DNA from: Cryptomeria japonica
Lineage: Eukaryota; Streptophyta; Pinopsida; Cupressales; Cupressaceae
Direction of reading: 5' to 3'
DNA length: 64,000 bases
Assembly: GCF_030272615.1 (NCBI RefSeq)
Contig: NC_081405.1
Location: forward strand, 470,510,008 to 470,574,007
Shown: positions 42,521 to 55,510 of the stretch, in pieces
Position numbering within the stretch: position 1 is the first letter of the stretch
How the letters are laid out: each line of letters opens with the position of its first letter
Position numbers and translations under genes: made by a program
The notes under the pieces: generated by a model
What the model saw: only the letters and a program-made list of their open reading frames with translations
Databases searched by the model: none
Told to the model about the DNA's origin: nothing

Positions 42521-45399
42521 CGTGGGGTCCACCTATCGCCGTTTTTCACCTCCTCCAATAGCCTTAGTATGTGTGCCCACATGCGTGGGGTCTACTTTGG
42601 GTGCCCAATGGGCACCATCTGTCAAAAGCCTTGATGGCTTTGACATATTACATTAGTGGAGATTTACATAAAAACACCAAAAAGAACCATTTCCTAGTCA
42701 ATGTGGGATAAAAGACTTTGGAGCTTTGCCTGAGCTTTAATGACATTTAATGTATATGCTTGAGTTAAATGTGCCTTCCTCTATTTCCACGCTAGACTCC
42801 ACACACCACGCAGAGGGTTATTGGACTACTGTTGTATTTGTTTTGATTTTCTAACAGCCTTTGAAGCACCAATCATGCCACAAACAAGGGGGAGCTGCCA
42901 ATGGATTTGGCTTGAAATCTCTCTGTTTCCCTCCAAACTCCACGCCTTACTCTACCAAATGAAAATGCTTTGAAAGTTTCTGAATCTGTTGTTTAATGCC
43001 CAATCTGCCACGTGAGGGAGGAGTTGTTTCATTTGTTTGATTGTTTGTTGTGGCTACCAGAAAGAGACCACGTGAGGGAGGAGCTGCATTCATTTTTTAA
43101 AATTGTCTGAAGCTTCCTTCAAAAACCACGCCACACACCATAATTTACTTGCTATTGGTTTATTTTTGCTTCCCAAACAATACACATTCAGCTTGAAGGA
43201 GAGAAAGGAGGGCACATGAGGGAGGAGGTTAACTGGAATTTACTTGCTTTGCTAATTTTTTGCACTCTTTAAACTCCAACGCCTTATGCTACCAATGTAC
43301 TTGCTAAAGGTTTTAACAATCTTCTCCATTGGACTGTTGCATTGGATTTGGGGGGACACCCACAGTTTGCATTTGCCATTGAGCATGTAGTTATGCCTGA
43401 TCTTAACCAATTTGCCACTCACTGTTAATGATTCTAACTTTGAGGACAACTGTCTTCTGAAGTTTGGAGGTGTAGTATGAGTCTCCTCAATGCATATTTC
43501 AATTGCAGATTTGCTTGATCCATCCATTATGTACTTTAGGAAATTGACCATATTGCTGTCATGTCTTCTGGATCAACCCAATCATCCCAGAAATTGATGC
43601 TATGTGCCATTCTTACAAAACTAACAATAACCAGTCCTCCAGAATCAATAACTAGAGGAATTTGTTTGACAAAAAATGCAATCTACAAGTTCATTTGCAC
43701 ATCAAAGCTGGTAGAAATCATGGTATTTACTTTGAAGTTTATAAAATGGTCTGCTATGCTGAATAAGAGTCTCTGGCAATACACCTCTGAAAATGCAATT
43801 GCTTAAAACATTTCATGTTTCTTTACCATGGGTGGGAGGATACAGGTTATGTCAATTGAACTTTCTATTACATTTGGTTTATTAGGAGCTTCTCACACAT
43901 GGAGGGAGGATTCTGACTAGCATTCATTGGCATAAAATTTTAAAGCTGAAGCTTTATTGCCTCTTCTTCTCAAGAAAAGAAAAACACAACTATTTTCTTT
44001 ACAAACCATTCATCATCAAATCTTTATAAATTTTCATTGTCCCATTAGTGAATTGCAATCGAGCCAATATGGATATGCATATATTGCCAGGAAAAAAGAA
44101 CAATTCACCATTAAAAATAAACGCATGGGCATGAGCCAGGTCGGGCCCCAAAGTGGGTCCGACTAAATTTTTTTTTGTTTTCATGCAACTGACCTCTAAA
44201 ATGCCTCACAGACCTCAAACATACCTCTGGAAATGATCGGCATCATTTTTGGGTCATCAGACTAAATTTCGCAACTTTCAGTCACTTATGTCACATTTTC
44301 GCATTTAATCGCGAAGACGTATTTTTCAAGGTGGTCAAAACACCTTTCTAGACCTCGCCATCTGATAGGCGTGTACTCTGATATACAAGGATGAACTCTA
44401 CCAAGCGGTTTCTCAAGATGAGTCCCGAGCGAAGAGATATTAATTGGCGAAAATGACCAACTAGCTTTGTTGACACTGTGGACCTAATGAAGTCAATGTT
44501 CTGGCAACACATGATGCCTTTCTCAAAAATACCAAACGACCTCCGTAGACACCCAAAATTGGAACACAGGTACCTTGAAGTACATGTTAAAACTTCAAAT
44601 TTTCAGTTCGACCAAAAGCCTGATTGGATGCAAATGGCGTGCTCATGATAATGGCTACATTAATTGATATAGCACTGAAAGTACGAATAATTGAAAATGA
44701 TGGCTAAATGAACCCTTTTGAAAACCGATCAAACGGATTGGCAGAGGCTTGAAATTTGAAAGATAGTTTGTCATTTATACCAACATTAACTCGGAAGAAA
44801 AATTATGTCATAGAACTTACTGAGGCAACTTTTACACTTATGCGAAACAGGGCTCCGACTAGCTGTCGAAACAGGGACTAGTCAAACCACACAAACTGCA
44901 AATGGATTGATCTTCAAAAGTTGAGCAAATGGATTTGTTAAGACTTGAAACTTTGTAGGCTAACTCACATTTATGCATAGAATTGAATCCACTTTGAATT
45001 TTTTCATGAAAATCAACAGGGCAAAAGATACGAACACTCAAAGTAGGCTACTCAATAAAATCTGCATTTGTGCCTAAAATGCTCTTTCAGCTCACCCCTC
45101 GAAATGGGTACCTCATAAACTTATCCAAATTGAATTCTGAAAGTTGCACATCACTTCATAGGCCAAATGAAAGGTGTAGAACATGTCTTTTGAGCCTTAC
45201 CCTTTGAAAATCAATCGGCTCCATTTTGATGTCTCACAAACTAGGCCATTCAAACTGACTTATTTGGAAATGCAAAGCAAAAATTTGAATTGGGCCTCAA
45301 GACTTGACTCAAATTTAATGAGTCCCAACACCTTGTTCCCGAAATAATAAGTATCCTATTGGGAAAATAAATGCTCAAGATGTTGGTACATCTCCTATT
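42521..45399. other. Repeat-rich background, no gene seen
   Basis: A perfect-arm hairpin candidate TGTCAAAAGCC/GGCTTTGACA lies at 42,620-42,645. GTGAGGGAGGAG-type words recur at 43,011, 43,071, 43,215 and, altered, 43,898. From 44,100 the text has repeated AAA(T/C)GGATTG and GACTTGAAA words typical of old LTR or leader sequence. Small frames have no family features. Confidence 0.4.
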
Positions 45400-47058
45400 C
45401 CTCCTAAATCCAAAATCCCTTCATTTAAATCAAAATCTCACCATCCTGCATCATCCACGTCCATCTTAGGACCCTATATTCCAAATCTAAATCATCCATT
45501 CCTTCGATCCATTTTGGGTCCTTACATCCCTCCATCCACCACTCCATCACCTCAAATAATCCCTAAGAAAGATCAACAAAGGCACAATCATTGAATCCCT
45601 CCCAACACTTTCCCTCCATCATCCCACCATCCATAAAATCCCTAAGTCATCCATCCTCATGCACCCACACCATTGCTATTGGAAGCAATTTGGATGCCAA
45701 ATCTAAAATCCATAAAGTCAAGAATCCACAAAAATAAAAGGATCAACATGTCCCCTCAAAAAGACATGCTCAAGAAAATAAAAATATGATCCAAAAGAAA
45801 GAAAAATCCAAAAGGTCACAAAGGCCCCAAAAGAAAAAATCAAAAACTATGTGGATTCCCAAACTACTCATAGAAGAAATGCATCTCAAAGGAAAATCTA
45901 AATTGGCATCCAAACTTGTTAACCTAAAAGCTCCCTCCACTCATAGGTCCCCCAATCGTCCATTTAACAATCCACCATCATCAAAATCCATTTTGGGCCT
46001 TTACACTACCTTAAATCCACCACCTCCTTCATCACTTTTGGGTCCACATTTCCCAAAATCCACATTTTATCCTCCATCTAATTAAAAACCCCCTCCTCTA
46101 CCACTCCACCACCCTTCAAGGTGTTTGCTAATCTTGATCTTCCTCAAGTTTTTCAAAACCTCATCCATTATCCAACATCCATTTTCCATAATACCATCCT
46201 TCACATAAATCCTCATCCCTCTCCATCCTTCATCCACTTCATCTCCCTAATTTTTTTCTAACAACATCTATGAGCATACCCCCAATTCAAAAAAAAAACT
46301 AAGAGGTACTATCCATGGAACTAGATGCTTGAGTCTTCCCTTCCTCCTTCACGCATCCACTATTTTCCACCTCCACTTATCCTCATCCTTATCTATCCAA
46401 ACTATTCCAAAAATATATGTAAAAAAAAAAAGTAAAGAGAATAAAAAATCCATCCAATGGTGAAAATCACTTCTTGTGGCACCTAGGGTTAGTACCATGA
46501 TGAAAACTTGGTAAAAAAGCATTATGTGTAATCCCCCCATCCTCTTTCACTCTACACTTTGGGGCAAGCTTCATCCATGTCATCCTACCATCCAAATTAA
46601 GTCCATCCTCCTTTCATATCTTTTATCTTGAATATCCCATCCATATCCTCCATCTCATATCCCTCATCCTATCTAAATGAATCCTCCATTCTTATCTTTG
46701 GTCTTGATCAAGATAGAGGAAAAATAATATGTATGAAAACTTTGGAAAATATAAGCCTTAATTCCTCTACCATCCATATCCATTACACATTATCCCTCCA
46801 TCTCATACATCTTTATCCACCATCCTTACATCCTTAATTCCACTACCTCTAGTGTGGGGCATTCCACTCCTTTACAACATAGTCCTTGGGTCTCCATCAT
46901 CCTACCCTCCATCCTTTTTTCCTCCATATCCTATTCATATCCATCCACTCAATCCATCTATCTCCTATCCAAGCAATATCACCCTCCATTCATCCATCCT
47001 TTTACCAAACCTTGGTTCTCCCTTGTCATTGGTTCCAATCCATTTATCCTATATCCAC
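45400..47058. other. CATCC-rich low-complexity background with decayed frames
   Basis: The plus frame at 45,400-45,590 and the 45,786-46,085 frame are Pro/Ser/Lys-rich with repeated SILGPYIP and SILGLY words, plus one KSKTMWIPKLLIEEMH stretch. Beyond 46,085 stops are frequent. It is related in style to 33,621-33,895 and 40,371-40,781. Identity unknown. Confidence 0.4.
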
Positions 47059-47063
47059 AATCA

Positions 47064-48278
47064 TGTTAGACAGTTCAAATAACCAGAAGACAACTAAGAG
47101 GGGGGGAGGGGGGTGAATCAGTTGTCATAGACTACCAGAACCTTAATCAATTTAAAACTTTAATACCAGAACCCAAAATATTAATACCAGAATGCTTAAA
47201 CCAAATACCGAAATAGCTGACAAACCAATTAAGCATAAAAAATAATCAGAGAATAAATACCATCCACATGACACCAATATTTATACGTGGAAAATCTAGT
47301 AAAGGGAAAAACCATGGGGGGGAGCCTACCCACAGTTAGATAATAATTCTACAGTAAGTATGTGAATTACAAATTAGGGGCCTACACTTGCTGGATGTCC
47401 AATAGCCTAGAGCGCACTGCTCATCACAAAAGGAGTCTCACTGACTACATAGAAATCCAGACTACAATCTAAAAGAAGGAATGAACTGGAAAGATAACAT
47501 CTCCTATGCCTGAATACAGTTCTAGTTAAGCTCAATACTAGAGGACTAAATCCTCTTACATAAACCCAAATTGATCTCCAATGATTGTCCAAATCCTTTG
47601 CCTGAATGATATTACATTATTTGCTCATACATATATCCATATCCCTTCCTTTATCCTCATATATTCTACAATGAGATCTTACATCATATATATACAAACC
47701 CATGACCATAAACAATCAGGTCGGCCACTAGAAAATAAACCAATTATAAAATTACAAAACATGTTGGCCTAAGACCAAACAAATAATATCCAACCCATAA
47801 TACATCCCGAAAACACATCGAGAGGTCCAATCCACATGTTACATTAAGCTAGTCCATAACTTAGATAGACTGGGACCCAAATTAGGTCCACACACTAAAG
47901 CAATGATCCCAATCTACCAAGTCTCGAACATGATCACCATCAACATTTTGAATCTCCACCAGAAGCTGCACCAACACCACTTATGCATATCATCAAATAT
48001 CTTCATCAAAGCTATGTCGGTGAAACCCTCGCCAGAACCACAAACCAAGCTTCCAAGCAAATAGGATAGCATCCGATCACCAGATCAAAACTAATTGACT
48101 GAATATGAACATGAGTAAGCCAATTCCATAACCAAATCATACCGGATCCAATCCAACCAGAAACCACACAACCTACCAGGACCAGAAGGGTGCCGGTAAA
48201 GCATCCAAACTAGCTATTGTTGACATCAATGACAAAACATCAATGCAACACATAATCCATTCCTCCAAATGGCCAACA
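47064..48278 (-). repeat. 3' LTR of element F (1,215 bp)
   Basis: TGTTAGACAGTTC to AATGGCCAACA. GGGGGG tracts followed by TGAATCAG lie near 47,100-47,120. TATA box at 47,687-47,694 (minus). Confidence 0.9.
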
Positions 48279-48620
48279 ATCTCCCCCTTTGGCATTGATG
48301 GCAACACTAGATGTGAAAAACATCTAAGTACCAAGAAATGCCAAGCAAGTCTCCCCTAATGGAAGACAACCAACAATATCCCACTCAAAGATATAGCAAT
48401 AAAGTTCTAAAACAAAGACCAAAAATCCCCTTGTGAATGATATCTTTGTAAGGTTGTGTTTTACACATATATCTCTCCCCCTAATGTATACAACTCCTTA
48501 AGTTTTTTACATCAATATCTCTCCCCCTTTGACATTAACGCCAAAAATTTGACAAAAATATCAAAGCAAAAACATAAACCACTGAATCACAAGGCTAACT
48601 ACTCCCCCTAAGCAGTAGCA
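48279..48620 (-). promoter_or_regulatory. Series of four polypurine tracts before F 3' LTR
   Basis: AAAGGGGGAGAT touches the LTR (48,279-48,291). Others lie at about 48,474, 48,515 and 48,602 (plus-strand CCCCCT runs). Same spacing style as E. Confidence 0.65.
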
Positions 48621-48690
48621 TCCCCTCATCAATGCCAAAATGAATAATATCTCTGATAATGCTTACCAAACTGATGCCAAATCACATCAA

Positions 48691-49274
48691 TCAGTTCTCT
48701 GTCGGAGGGGGAGAAACTCCTAACCTATCTCTCAGGTACTCAAATGTTTCTTTAGGCAAAGGTTTGGTGAAAATATCTGCAATCTTCTCTTTAGTGTTCA
48801 TATAAACTAATCTAACTTCATTTTCTTCTACCTTCTCCTTAAAAAAGTTATACTTTATAGATATGTGCTTTGTATTAGAGTGAAATACTAGATTATTTGA
48901 TATGTCAATAGCAACAGAGTTATCACAGTGAATAACTATTAGTCCAATGCAATGCACTTTGATATCCTTCAACATTTGCTTCATCCATAGACCAGTGTAT
49001 AATTTGTAGCAGCAACAACATACTCAGCTTCAATAGTAGATAAAGAATTACATGATTGTTTCATGTCGATCCATGAAACCAACTTCTTTCAAAGAAAAAA
49101 AGCTCCACCGAAAGCACTTTTCTAGTCATCAACATCTCCAGCCCAATCAACATCTATATATGCACATAAAGTAAAGTCATCATCCTTAGGGTACCACAAA
49201 CCATATTTTGATGTACCTTGCAAGTATCTAAAAATCTTTTTCATTGCACTCTCATGATTTTCTCTCGGATCACT
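48691..49274 (-). pseudogene. Element F RNase H
   Basis: Last part in the frame 48,984-48,691: HCIGLIVIHCDNSVAIDISN (catalytic Asp kept), TKHISIKYNFFKEKVEENE and IFTKPLPKETFEYLRDRLGV. The upstream AYIDVDW- and EAEYV-type blocks are readable between stops at 48,990-49,270. Confidence 0.88.
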
Positions 49275-50409
49275 CTAAAATCTAGATGCAATACAAACAA
49301 AATTCATTATGTCAGGCCTAGTCTGAGTCAAATAAAGCAGACCTCCAATCATAGATTTGTATCTTGTAGGATTTATCGGTGCAGAAATATCTTTCCTTGT
49401 CAATTTCTCACTTGTAATCATAGGATTGCTCACTGGTTCAGAGTCTCCCATACCAAATTTCTTCAACAATTCCCTAGGATACTTAGTTTGACAAATGAAA
49501 ATACATTTATTAGTCTGAGTAATCTGCAAACCTAAGAAAAATATCATTTCCCCAATCATAGACATTTCAAATTCTTTCTCCATATTCTTAGAAAATTCTA
49601 TGTATAACTTATCTTAACCTCCAAAAATAATGTCATCAACAAATACTTCAATGATCAATATATCATCATTAATGACCTTATAATATAAATTGTTGTTAGC
49701 ATTACCCTTAGTAAAACCAAGCTTCAAAAGATATTTATCCAACCTTGCATACCAAGCTCTAGGTGCTTGTTTCAATCCATATAAATCTTTCCTTAACCCG
49801 CAAACCATGTTTGTATCATGTGAAAGTAAAAAACCATTAGGTTGCTCAATACAAACTTCCTCATCAAGATCCCCATTCAAAAATGCACATTTAACATCCA
49901 CTTGATAAACCTTGTAGTTTTTATGGACAGAATTGACAAGAAATAATCTTACAGCTTCAATCCTAGATACAGGTGCAAAAGTCTCACCATAATCAATTCC
50001 TTCCTTCTGAGAATATCCTTTACAAACCAATCTTGCATTATTCCTTATAACTTTACCATCTTCATTAAATTTATTCCTAAAAACCCATTTAGTTCCAATA
50101 ACATTCTTATTTTTAGGCCGGGGAAGTAAAGTCCATGTGTTATTCTTCTGAATCTGATCTAATTCTTCTTCGATAGCTTTCAACCAACATTCATCTTTAC
50201 ATACTTCAATTACTGATACTAGTTCAACTTGAGAAATTAAACATACCTCATTAGTTGCCAGTCTTCTTCTTATTGTCACTCCATTGTTCTTATCCCCAAT
50301 GATTTGATCTTCTGAATGATTCAATCTCACATACCTAGGAGTCTTCTGACTCTTTGCTCCTCTTCCCGGTTCTTCAATTACTGTTGAATTGTCTGATACT
50401 ATTGGAGTA
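49275..50409 (-). pseudogene. Element F reverse transcriptase
   Basis: [99 protein letters not shown] and the catalytic EVFVDDIIFGG. After a TAA near 49,612, 49,583-49,275 continues with MSMIGEMIFFLGLQITQTNK and TRYKSMIGGLLYLTQTRP. The first codons of the 50,459 frame belong to the solo LTR. Confidence 0.9.
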
Positions 50410-50414
50410 AATGG

Positions 50415-51412
50415 TGTCGTGCTCTGTGAAGTGTACCTGTACCTACAACCACAATGCACTCAATAAATCATTACAAGCATGGTTAGTAGATTAAATCAAT
50501 GAAATGAAAAACCATAGCTAATTGACTTATTGCCTCCTAGTAAATGCGAGTATGAAAAATGCTCTCAGATCAGATTATGCAAAATTCAATGACTTGACTA
50601 CTCTTAGATGGAGGATTTGAATATTGAAAATGTATGATCTAGCAAGAATAACATGATTAAGCTATATGAGTTCATGATTGATCTAGAAAATGAACTATAA
50701 TGAAGATGCAATTAAAATGAGCATGATAACATTGCTAAGAAATGATAACTAGAAGCTAGATGCCTATAGTAACAATGCTTAAGCTACGAATGAGATTGGA
50801 TCAAACGATATGCAAAAATCATATGAAATTGGGATATGATATGAATTGGGACCAATATTGCTCCAAAATGAGGTCTATTTATAGGATTTTCCAAGGCTAG
50901 GGGTGAGTTGGCATGAATCAATGGTTGAGATTGATCTGAAGATATCAATGGTTAAATTGAAGGAGGTTGGCAAAGGGGGTTGGATTAAAGGGAACACTTA
51001 GTGACAAGTGTCACAAAGGTTCTAGAATATGTTGGATGAAAGGGGACAAGGTTGTAGGTAGAATGGGTTAGGTTTAGGAATGCTTAGGTTTAGGAGTGGT
51101 AGAAGTTAGGAGAATTTGAATTTAAAATTTCAAATATTAGGAAAATGGCTAATTAATCTCAACAACTCATGATTTGATTTGTTTTAATTAATTAGGGGAT
51201 TTAGAAGAAATGATTTTGATGGGGGGAATTAATTAATTAAAGGGGTGAAATGAAATGAACCTATTTAATAAATCCTTATATTTATTAATAAGTAGATGAA
51301 TGATAGATTTAATCAAATTGCTTAGTGAATTCAATTAAATTGGAGAGGAGGGATTAATTAAATAATTGCTTATTTAATTAATTATCTTCATACCATTTTT
51401 AGGTGTATACAA
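50415..51412 (-). repeat. Solo LTR of a Tat-like element inside F integrase linker
   Basis: 998 bp, TGTCGTGCTCTGTG to TAGGTGTATACA (TG...CA), flanked by exact AATGG (50,410-50,414 and 51,413-51,417). It is related to element A's LTR: both end CATTTTTA(T/G)GTGTATACA on plus. A TATAAATA box lies at 50,877-50,884 (minus). No internal sequence remains, so LTR-LTR recombination followed insertion. Confidence 0.9.
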
Positions 51413-51417
51413 ATGGT

Positions 51418-52440
51418 TCAACATTCTATTCCGGTAAAGGTGCTACCGGTTCAGATATAATCATTTCCACTATTGGTTCTTTCTCATAAACTCTAATTTG
51501 ACTTTTATTCAGCTCATCCACCTTGACATTAGGACTCTCCACAATTCTCTACAATCTCTTGTTATAACATCTATATTCTTTGCTTTCATTAGAATAACCA
51601 AGAAAAATTCCTTCATCACATCTAGGATCAAATTCACCAATGACATCATCTCTCCTGATATAACATTTACTACCAAAGATTCTAAAATACTTAATTATAG
51701 GTGTATTGCCAAACCATAATTCATAAGGTGTCTTACCAATTTCTCCTTTGATATGTACTCAGTTGAATATATAAACCACTGTGCTCATTGCTTCTCTCTA
51801 ATAGATATGAGTTAGACTAGCTTCCATCATCATTGTTCTAGCAACATCCAAGATAGTTCTATTTTTTGTTTCCACAATTCCATTCTGCTGAGGTGTCTAG
51901 GGAGTAGAAAATTGTCTTCTAATACCATGCTTCTCACAAAAGTTATTAAACTCACCGGATGTGAATTCTCCACCATTATCTGACCTCAAACATTTAATCT
52001 TCAATCATGTCTCAGTTTCCACTTTAGCCTTAAAGATTTTAAACTTTTCAAAAGCCTCAGATTTCTCCCTTAGAAAAGTAACCCACATCATTCTAGAATA
52101 ATCATCAATGATTAATATAAAATATCTATCACCTTGAAAAGTTTTAACTCTAGCAGGGCCACACAAATCAGTATGAATAAGATCAAGAACATCATTAGAT
52201 TTATCTTGTATACTCCTAAAAGAGGTTCTGACCTATTTTCCCATTTGACATTCTTTACATATCGGATTATAAGGCTTCACAATCTTAGGTATATCTCTAA
52301 CTGCCTTAGTTGAATTGATCTTTACAATGCAATCAAAATTCACGACATAGCCTTTTATGTCATAGCCAACTCTCATCAATTTTTGTAATCAAACATGTCT
52401 TCTCATTGGATTTCAATGAAATATATTACCTTTTTTTTGT
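51418..52440 (-). pseudogene. Element F integrase
   Basis: Copia integrase in broken frames. Readable on the minus strand: KCLRSDNGGEFTSGEF near 51,970-52,000, PQQNGIVETKNRTILDVA near 51,850-51,890 with the catalytic Glu, and ESPNVKVDELNKSQIRVYEK near 51,480-51,540. A TAG lies in FSTP*TPQQNG. The C-terminal linker is split by the solo LTR and resumes at 50,409. Confidence 0.83.
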
Positions 52441-52481
52441 GTACCGGTTGCAATCTCCAAACCAGACCTGTTAATGATTTT

Positions 52482-52778
52482 TCATTTTCCATCCTTGAAG
52501 TGTAATTGAAATCCCTTATCCACCAATTCTCCTACACTCAAAAGATTATACTTCAAACCTTCAAAAAAACAAAAATTATCAGTATTGTGTTTACCATCCA
52601 ATGATATAGTTCCTTTTCCTTTGATCATACATGCTTTGTCATCTCCAAATCTAACCAAACCGCCATCAAATTCTTGCAAAGATAAAAACTTCCTTTTATC
52701 TCCACTCATATGATGTGAACATCCACTGTCAATTACCCATTCATCCTTTTCTTCAATTTTAACAACAAGTGCCTTCAC
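52482..52778 (-). pseudogene. Element F aspartic protease
   Basis: WVIDSGCSHHMSGDKRKFLS gives the active-site Asp; then GKGTISLDGKHNTDNF and GLKYNLLSVGELVDKGFQ. It lies in a different frame from the preceding gag. Confidence 0.88.
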
Positions 52779-52793
52779 TTTAGATACGTTCTC

Positions 52794-53906
52794 TTACAGT
52801 ACCAGAATATCTTCCTTGATAGCCAGGAACACCCATTCCTTCCCATTGGTGGAACCACTAGCAGAGTCTTCTATCGGTTCATCATCTGAATCAATCACAC
52901 CTTCCTCATCTTCTATGTAGCATGATTTGTCTCTGTTTTTCTTGTACTTATACTTGTTTTGATATCTAGGGTTAGGCTTAAAAGTTCTTCTAACTCTCTC
53001 TACAAATCCTGAATTCCTTTCAGGACATCTAGATGCAAGATGACCAATCTTATTACATGCAAAACATTTAAAAGGTGCTTTTCCTTCATACTTACTTCCT
53101 ATTGGTCCTTTAGGTACTCTTCTAGCAAATAGTGCTTCAAGTTGCTCAAACTCATCATCTTCTCTTTTCATATCATCCAATTCCTTTGTATATAAAGCTT
53201 TCTAATCTTACTTACTGGTTGATGATGCAGATGCATGAAAAATAGGTTCAGACTTCACAACTCTAGAAGGTCCAAATTCTTTAAGCTCAAAAGTAGATAA
53301 TTTTCCAACCAAGGTATCTCTGTTGACAAAAGTATTAGCCATTGTTCTCAATTCATTAATTGAAATGTCCTTCATCTTGTAAGTTGGTGGTAGGGCTCTC
53401 AAAACTTTAGAAACAATTTCATCTTCACTCATAATTCCACCACAACATTGAATTCCCATAACAATCTCATTTACCCTTTCCATGAACACAATAATCCTTT
53501 CATCTTCTTCCATCTTCAAGTTTTCATATCTCACCCAGTAACTATCAAGTTTATCAATCTTCACAGTAGGGTTACCTTCATTAAAAGTCTCCAGCTTATC
53601 CTGTATAGCCTTTGCAGATGATTTTTCAGATAATCCCATTATTTGCTGATCAGAAAGTGCACACAAGAGGGTTTCTCTTTCTCTACAATCATTCTCAAGA
53701 TCCTTATCCAAGTTTTCTGGAGGAGGGTTGCCAGATGTCATATTATAAGATGTAACACCATTCTATGTGATCTCCCAAATCTCCTTACCAAGACATCTCA
53801 GATGAGTCTCCATCTGAATCTTCCATGCTATGTAATTTGTTCCATCAAGCCTAGGAATATCTCTTTGAAAGATATCCCCAGATGAACTTGAACTATTAGT
53901 CGCCAT
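52794..53906 (-). pseudogene. Element F gag
   Basis: ATG at 53,906 (MATNSSSSSGDIFQRDIPRL). METHLRCLGKEIWEIT is followed by a TAG near 53,766; 53,741-53,208 then carries SDQQIMGLSEKSSAKAIQDK and MEEDERIIVFMERVNEIVMG, and a short gap leads to 53,180-52,794 with the complete knuckle CFACNKIGHLASRC. It is the best preserved knuckle of the three copia copies. Confidence 0.88.
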
Positions 53907-53950
53907 AGGATCTTCCTCATGTGGTTAATCTTTCTGCAGAGAGGACCAGA

Positions 53951-53962
53951 GCTTTGATACCA
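53951..53962 (-). promoter_or_regulatory. Primer-binding site of element F
   Basis: Minus strand TGGTATCAAAGC, the same one-base variant of the initiator tRNA-Met site as E, two bases inside the 5' LTR. Confidence 0.82.
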
Positions 53963-53964
53963 AT

Positions 53965-54891
53965 TGTTAGACAGTTCAAATAATCGGAAGACAACTGAGA
54001 GAGGGGGAGTGAATCAGTTGTCACATATTACCAATACCTTAAGCAATTAAAAAATTTAATACCATAACCCAAAACATTAATACTAGAATGCTTAAACCAA
54101 ATACTGAAATAGAAGACAAACCAATTAAGCATAAACAATAATTAGAGAATAAATACCATCCACATGACACCAAGATTTATACGTGGAAAACCTGGTAAAG
54201 GGAAAAACCATGATAGGAAGCCTACCCACATTCAGATAATACTTCCATAGGTAAGTATGTGAATTAAAATTGATGGGCCTACACTTGCAAGAAGGCCAAC
54301 AACCTAGAGCACACTGCTCATCACAAAAGGAGTCTCACTAACTACATATAAATCCATACTATAATCCAGGCCTAAGACCAAACAAATAATATCCAACCCA
54401 TAAGACATCCCGGAAACACATCGAGAGGTCCAATCCACATGTTACATTAAGTCGGTCCATAACCTAGATACACTGGGACACAAATTAGGTCCACACGCTA
54501 AAGCAATGATCCCAATCCACCAAGTCTCAAACATGATCACCACCAACATCCTGAATCTCCATCAGAAGTTGCACCAACACCACTTATGCATATCGTCAAA
54601 GATCTTCATGAAAGCTCTGTCGGTGAAACCCTTGCTGGAACCACAAACCAAGCTTCCAAGCAAACAAGATAGCATCTGATCACCAGATCAAAACCAACCG
54701 ACTAAATATGAACATGAGTAAGCCAATTCCATAACCAAATCATATCAGAGCATATCAGATCCAATCCAACTAGAAACCACACAACCTACCAGGACTAGAA
54801 GGGTGCCAGTAAAGCATCCAAACCAGCTAGTGTTGACATCAATGACAAAACATCAATGCAACACATAATCAATTTCTCCAAATGACCAACA
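53965..54891 (-). repeat. 5' LTR of element F, internally deleted (927 bp)
   Basis: TGTTAGACAGTTC to AATGACCAACA. Near 54,369 TATAATCCAG joins GCCTAAGACC; in the 3' LTR these lie about 290 bp apart, and the missing part contains the TATA box. Confidence 0.88.
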
Positions 54892-54896
54892 AATAA

Positions 54897-55510
54897 AATC
54901 CTATCATATTTAATCATATTCCCCATCTCATCCAATATAATTTAATCATATTCCCCATCTCATCCAATCCAAATCAATCATATTCCTCATCCTGTACAAT
55001 CCTATTCAATCATTAATCTACCTCCCATATTATCCAATCTATTTTCCCCATCAAAACTGATCTTTTCCCATCTATTTGAGTTTATATTGACTTGCACATA
55101 ATCCAAACACCCATCCATACTATGCTAATCAAATCCAAGTGGCAATCCTTCCATCTACAGACTCTGCACAACCAACTTGTCTTTTGTTTTCCATCAATCT
55201 ATCCACACCCTGCCCATCGGGATGCATCCTTCCATGTCTGGTAGTTTATCCAAGTCCATCACCTGCCCATCAAAATGTATCCTCCCTAGGTTTGGAAGTC
55301 TATCTAAATCCATGTCATACTCTTGGCAAGAGATATTAGTTGGCCATGTGCATGTTGTTTACATGATTAAGAATTTCGCTCTGATTTTTATCTTGTGTCC
55401 CAAGACTATACTTGTCCAAGACTGCCTTGATCATCCCATATATTGGTATGTCTTAGCTAGTGTATAATGGGGCATAGTTTTTATGGTATGGTGTGTTTGA
55501 AGGTTTCCCT
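54897..55510. other. Background with short tandem repeats
   Basis: AATCATATTCCCCATCTCAT occurs twice (near 54,914 and 54,949) and a worn third time. A 55-60-bp duplication (CCTGCCCATC...ATCC(A/T)) lies at about 55,205-55,318. No gene. Confidence 0.45.

Larger units (their letters stand above)
47064..54891 (-). mobile_element. Element F: Ty1/copia retrotransposon with nested solo LTR
   Basis: LTRs at 47,064-48,278 and 53,965-54,891. Flanks AATCA (47,059-47,063) and AATAA (54,892-54,896) match at four of five bases, a probable worn duplication. Order on the minus strand: primer site, gag, protease, integrase, RT, RNase H, polypurine tracts. It shares its family with E. A 288-bp deletion in the 5' LTR removes the TATA box, and several stops break pol. 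Confidence 0.92.

Noticed and set aside
46852-47116. Three overlapping Ser/Pro/His-rich plus frames
   Set aside because: All three frames are open at once because of CATCC-type repeats, which indicates low complexity and not coding.
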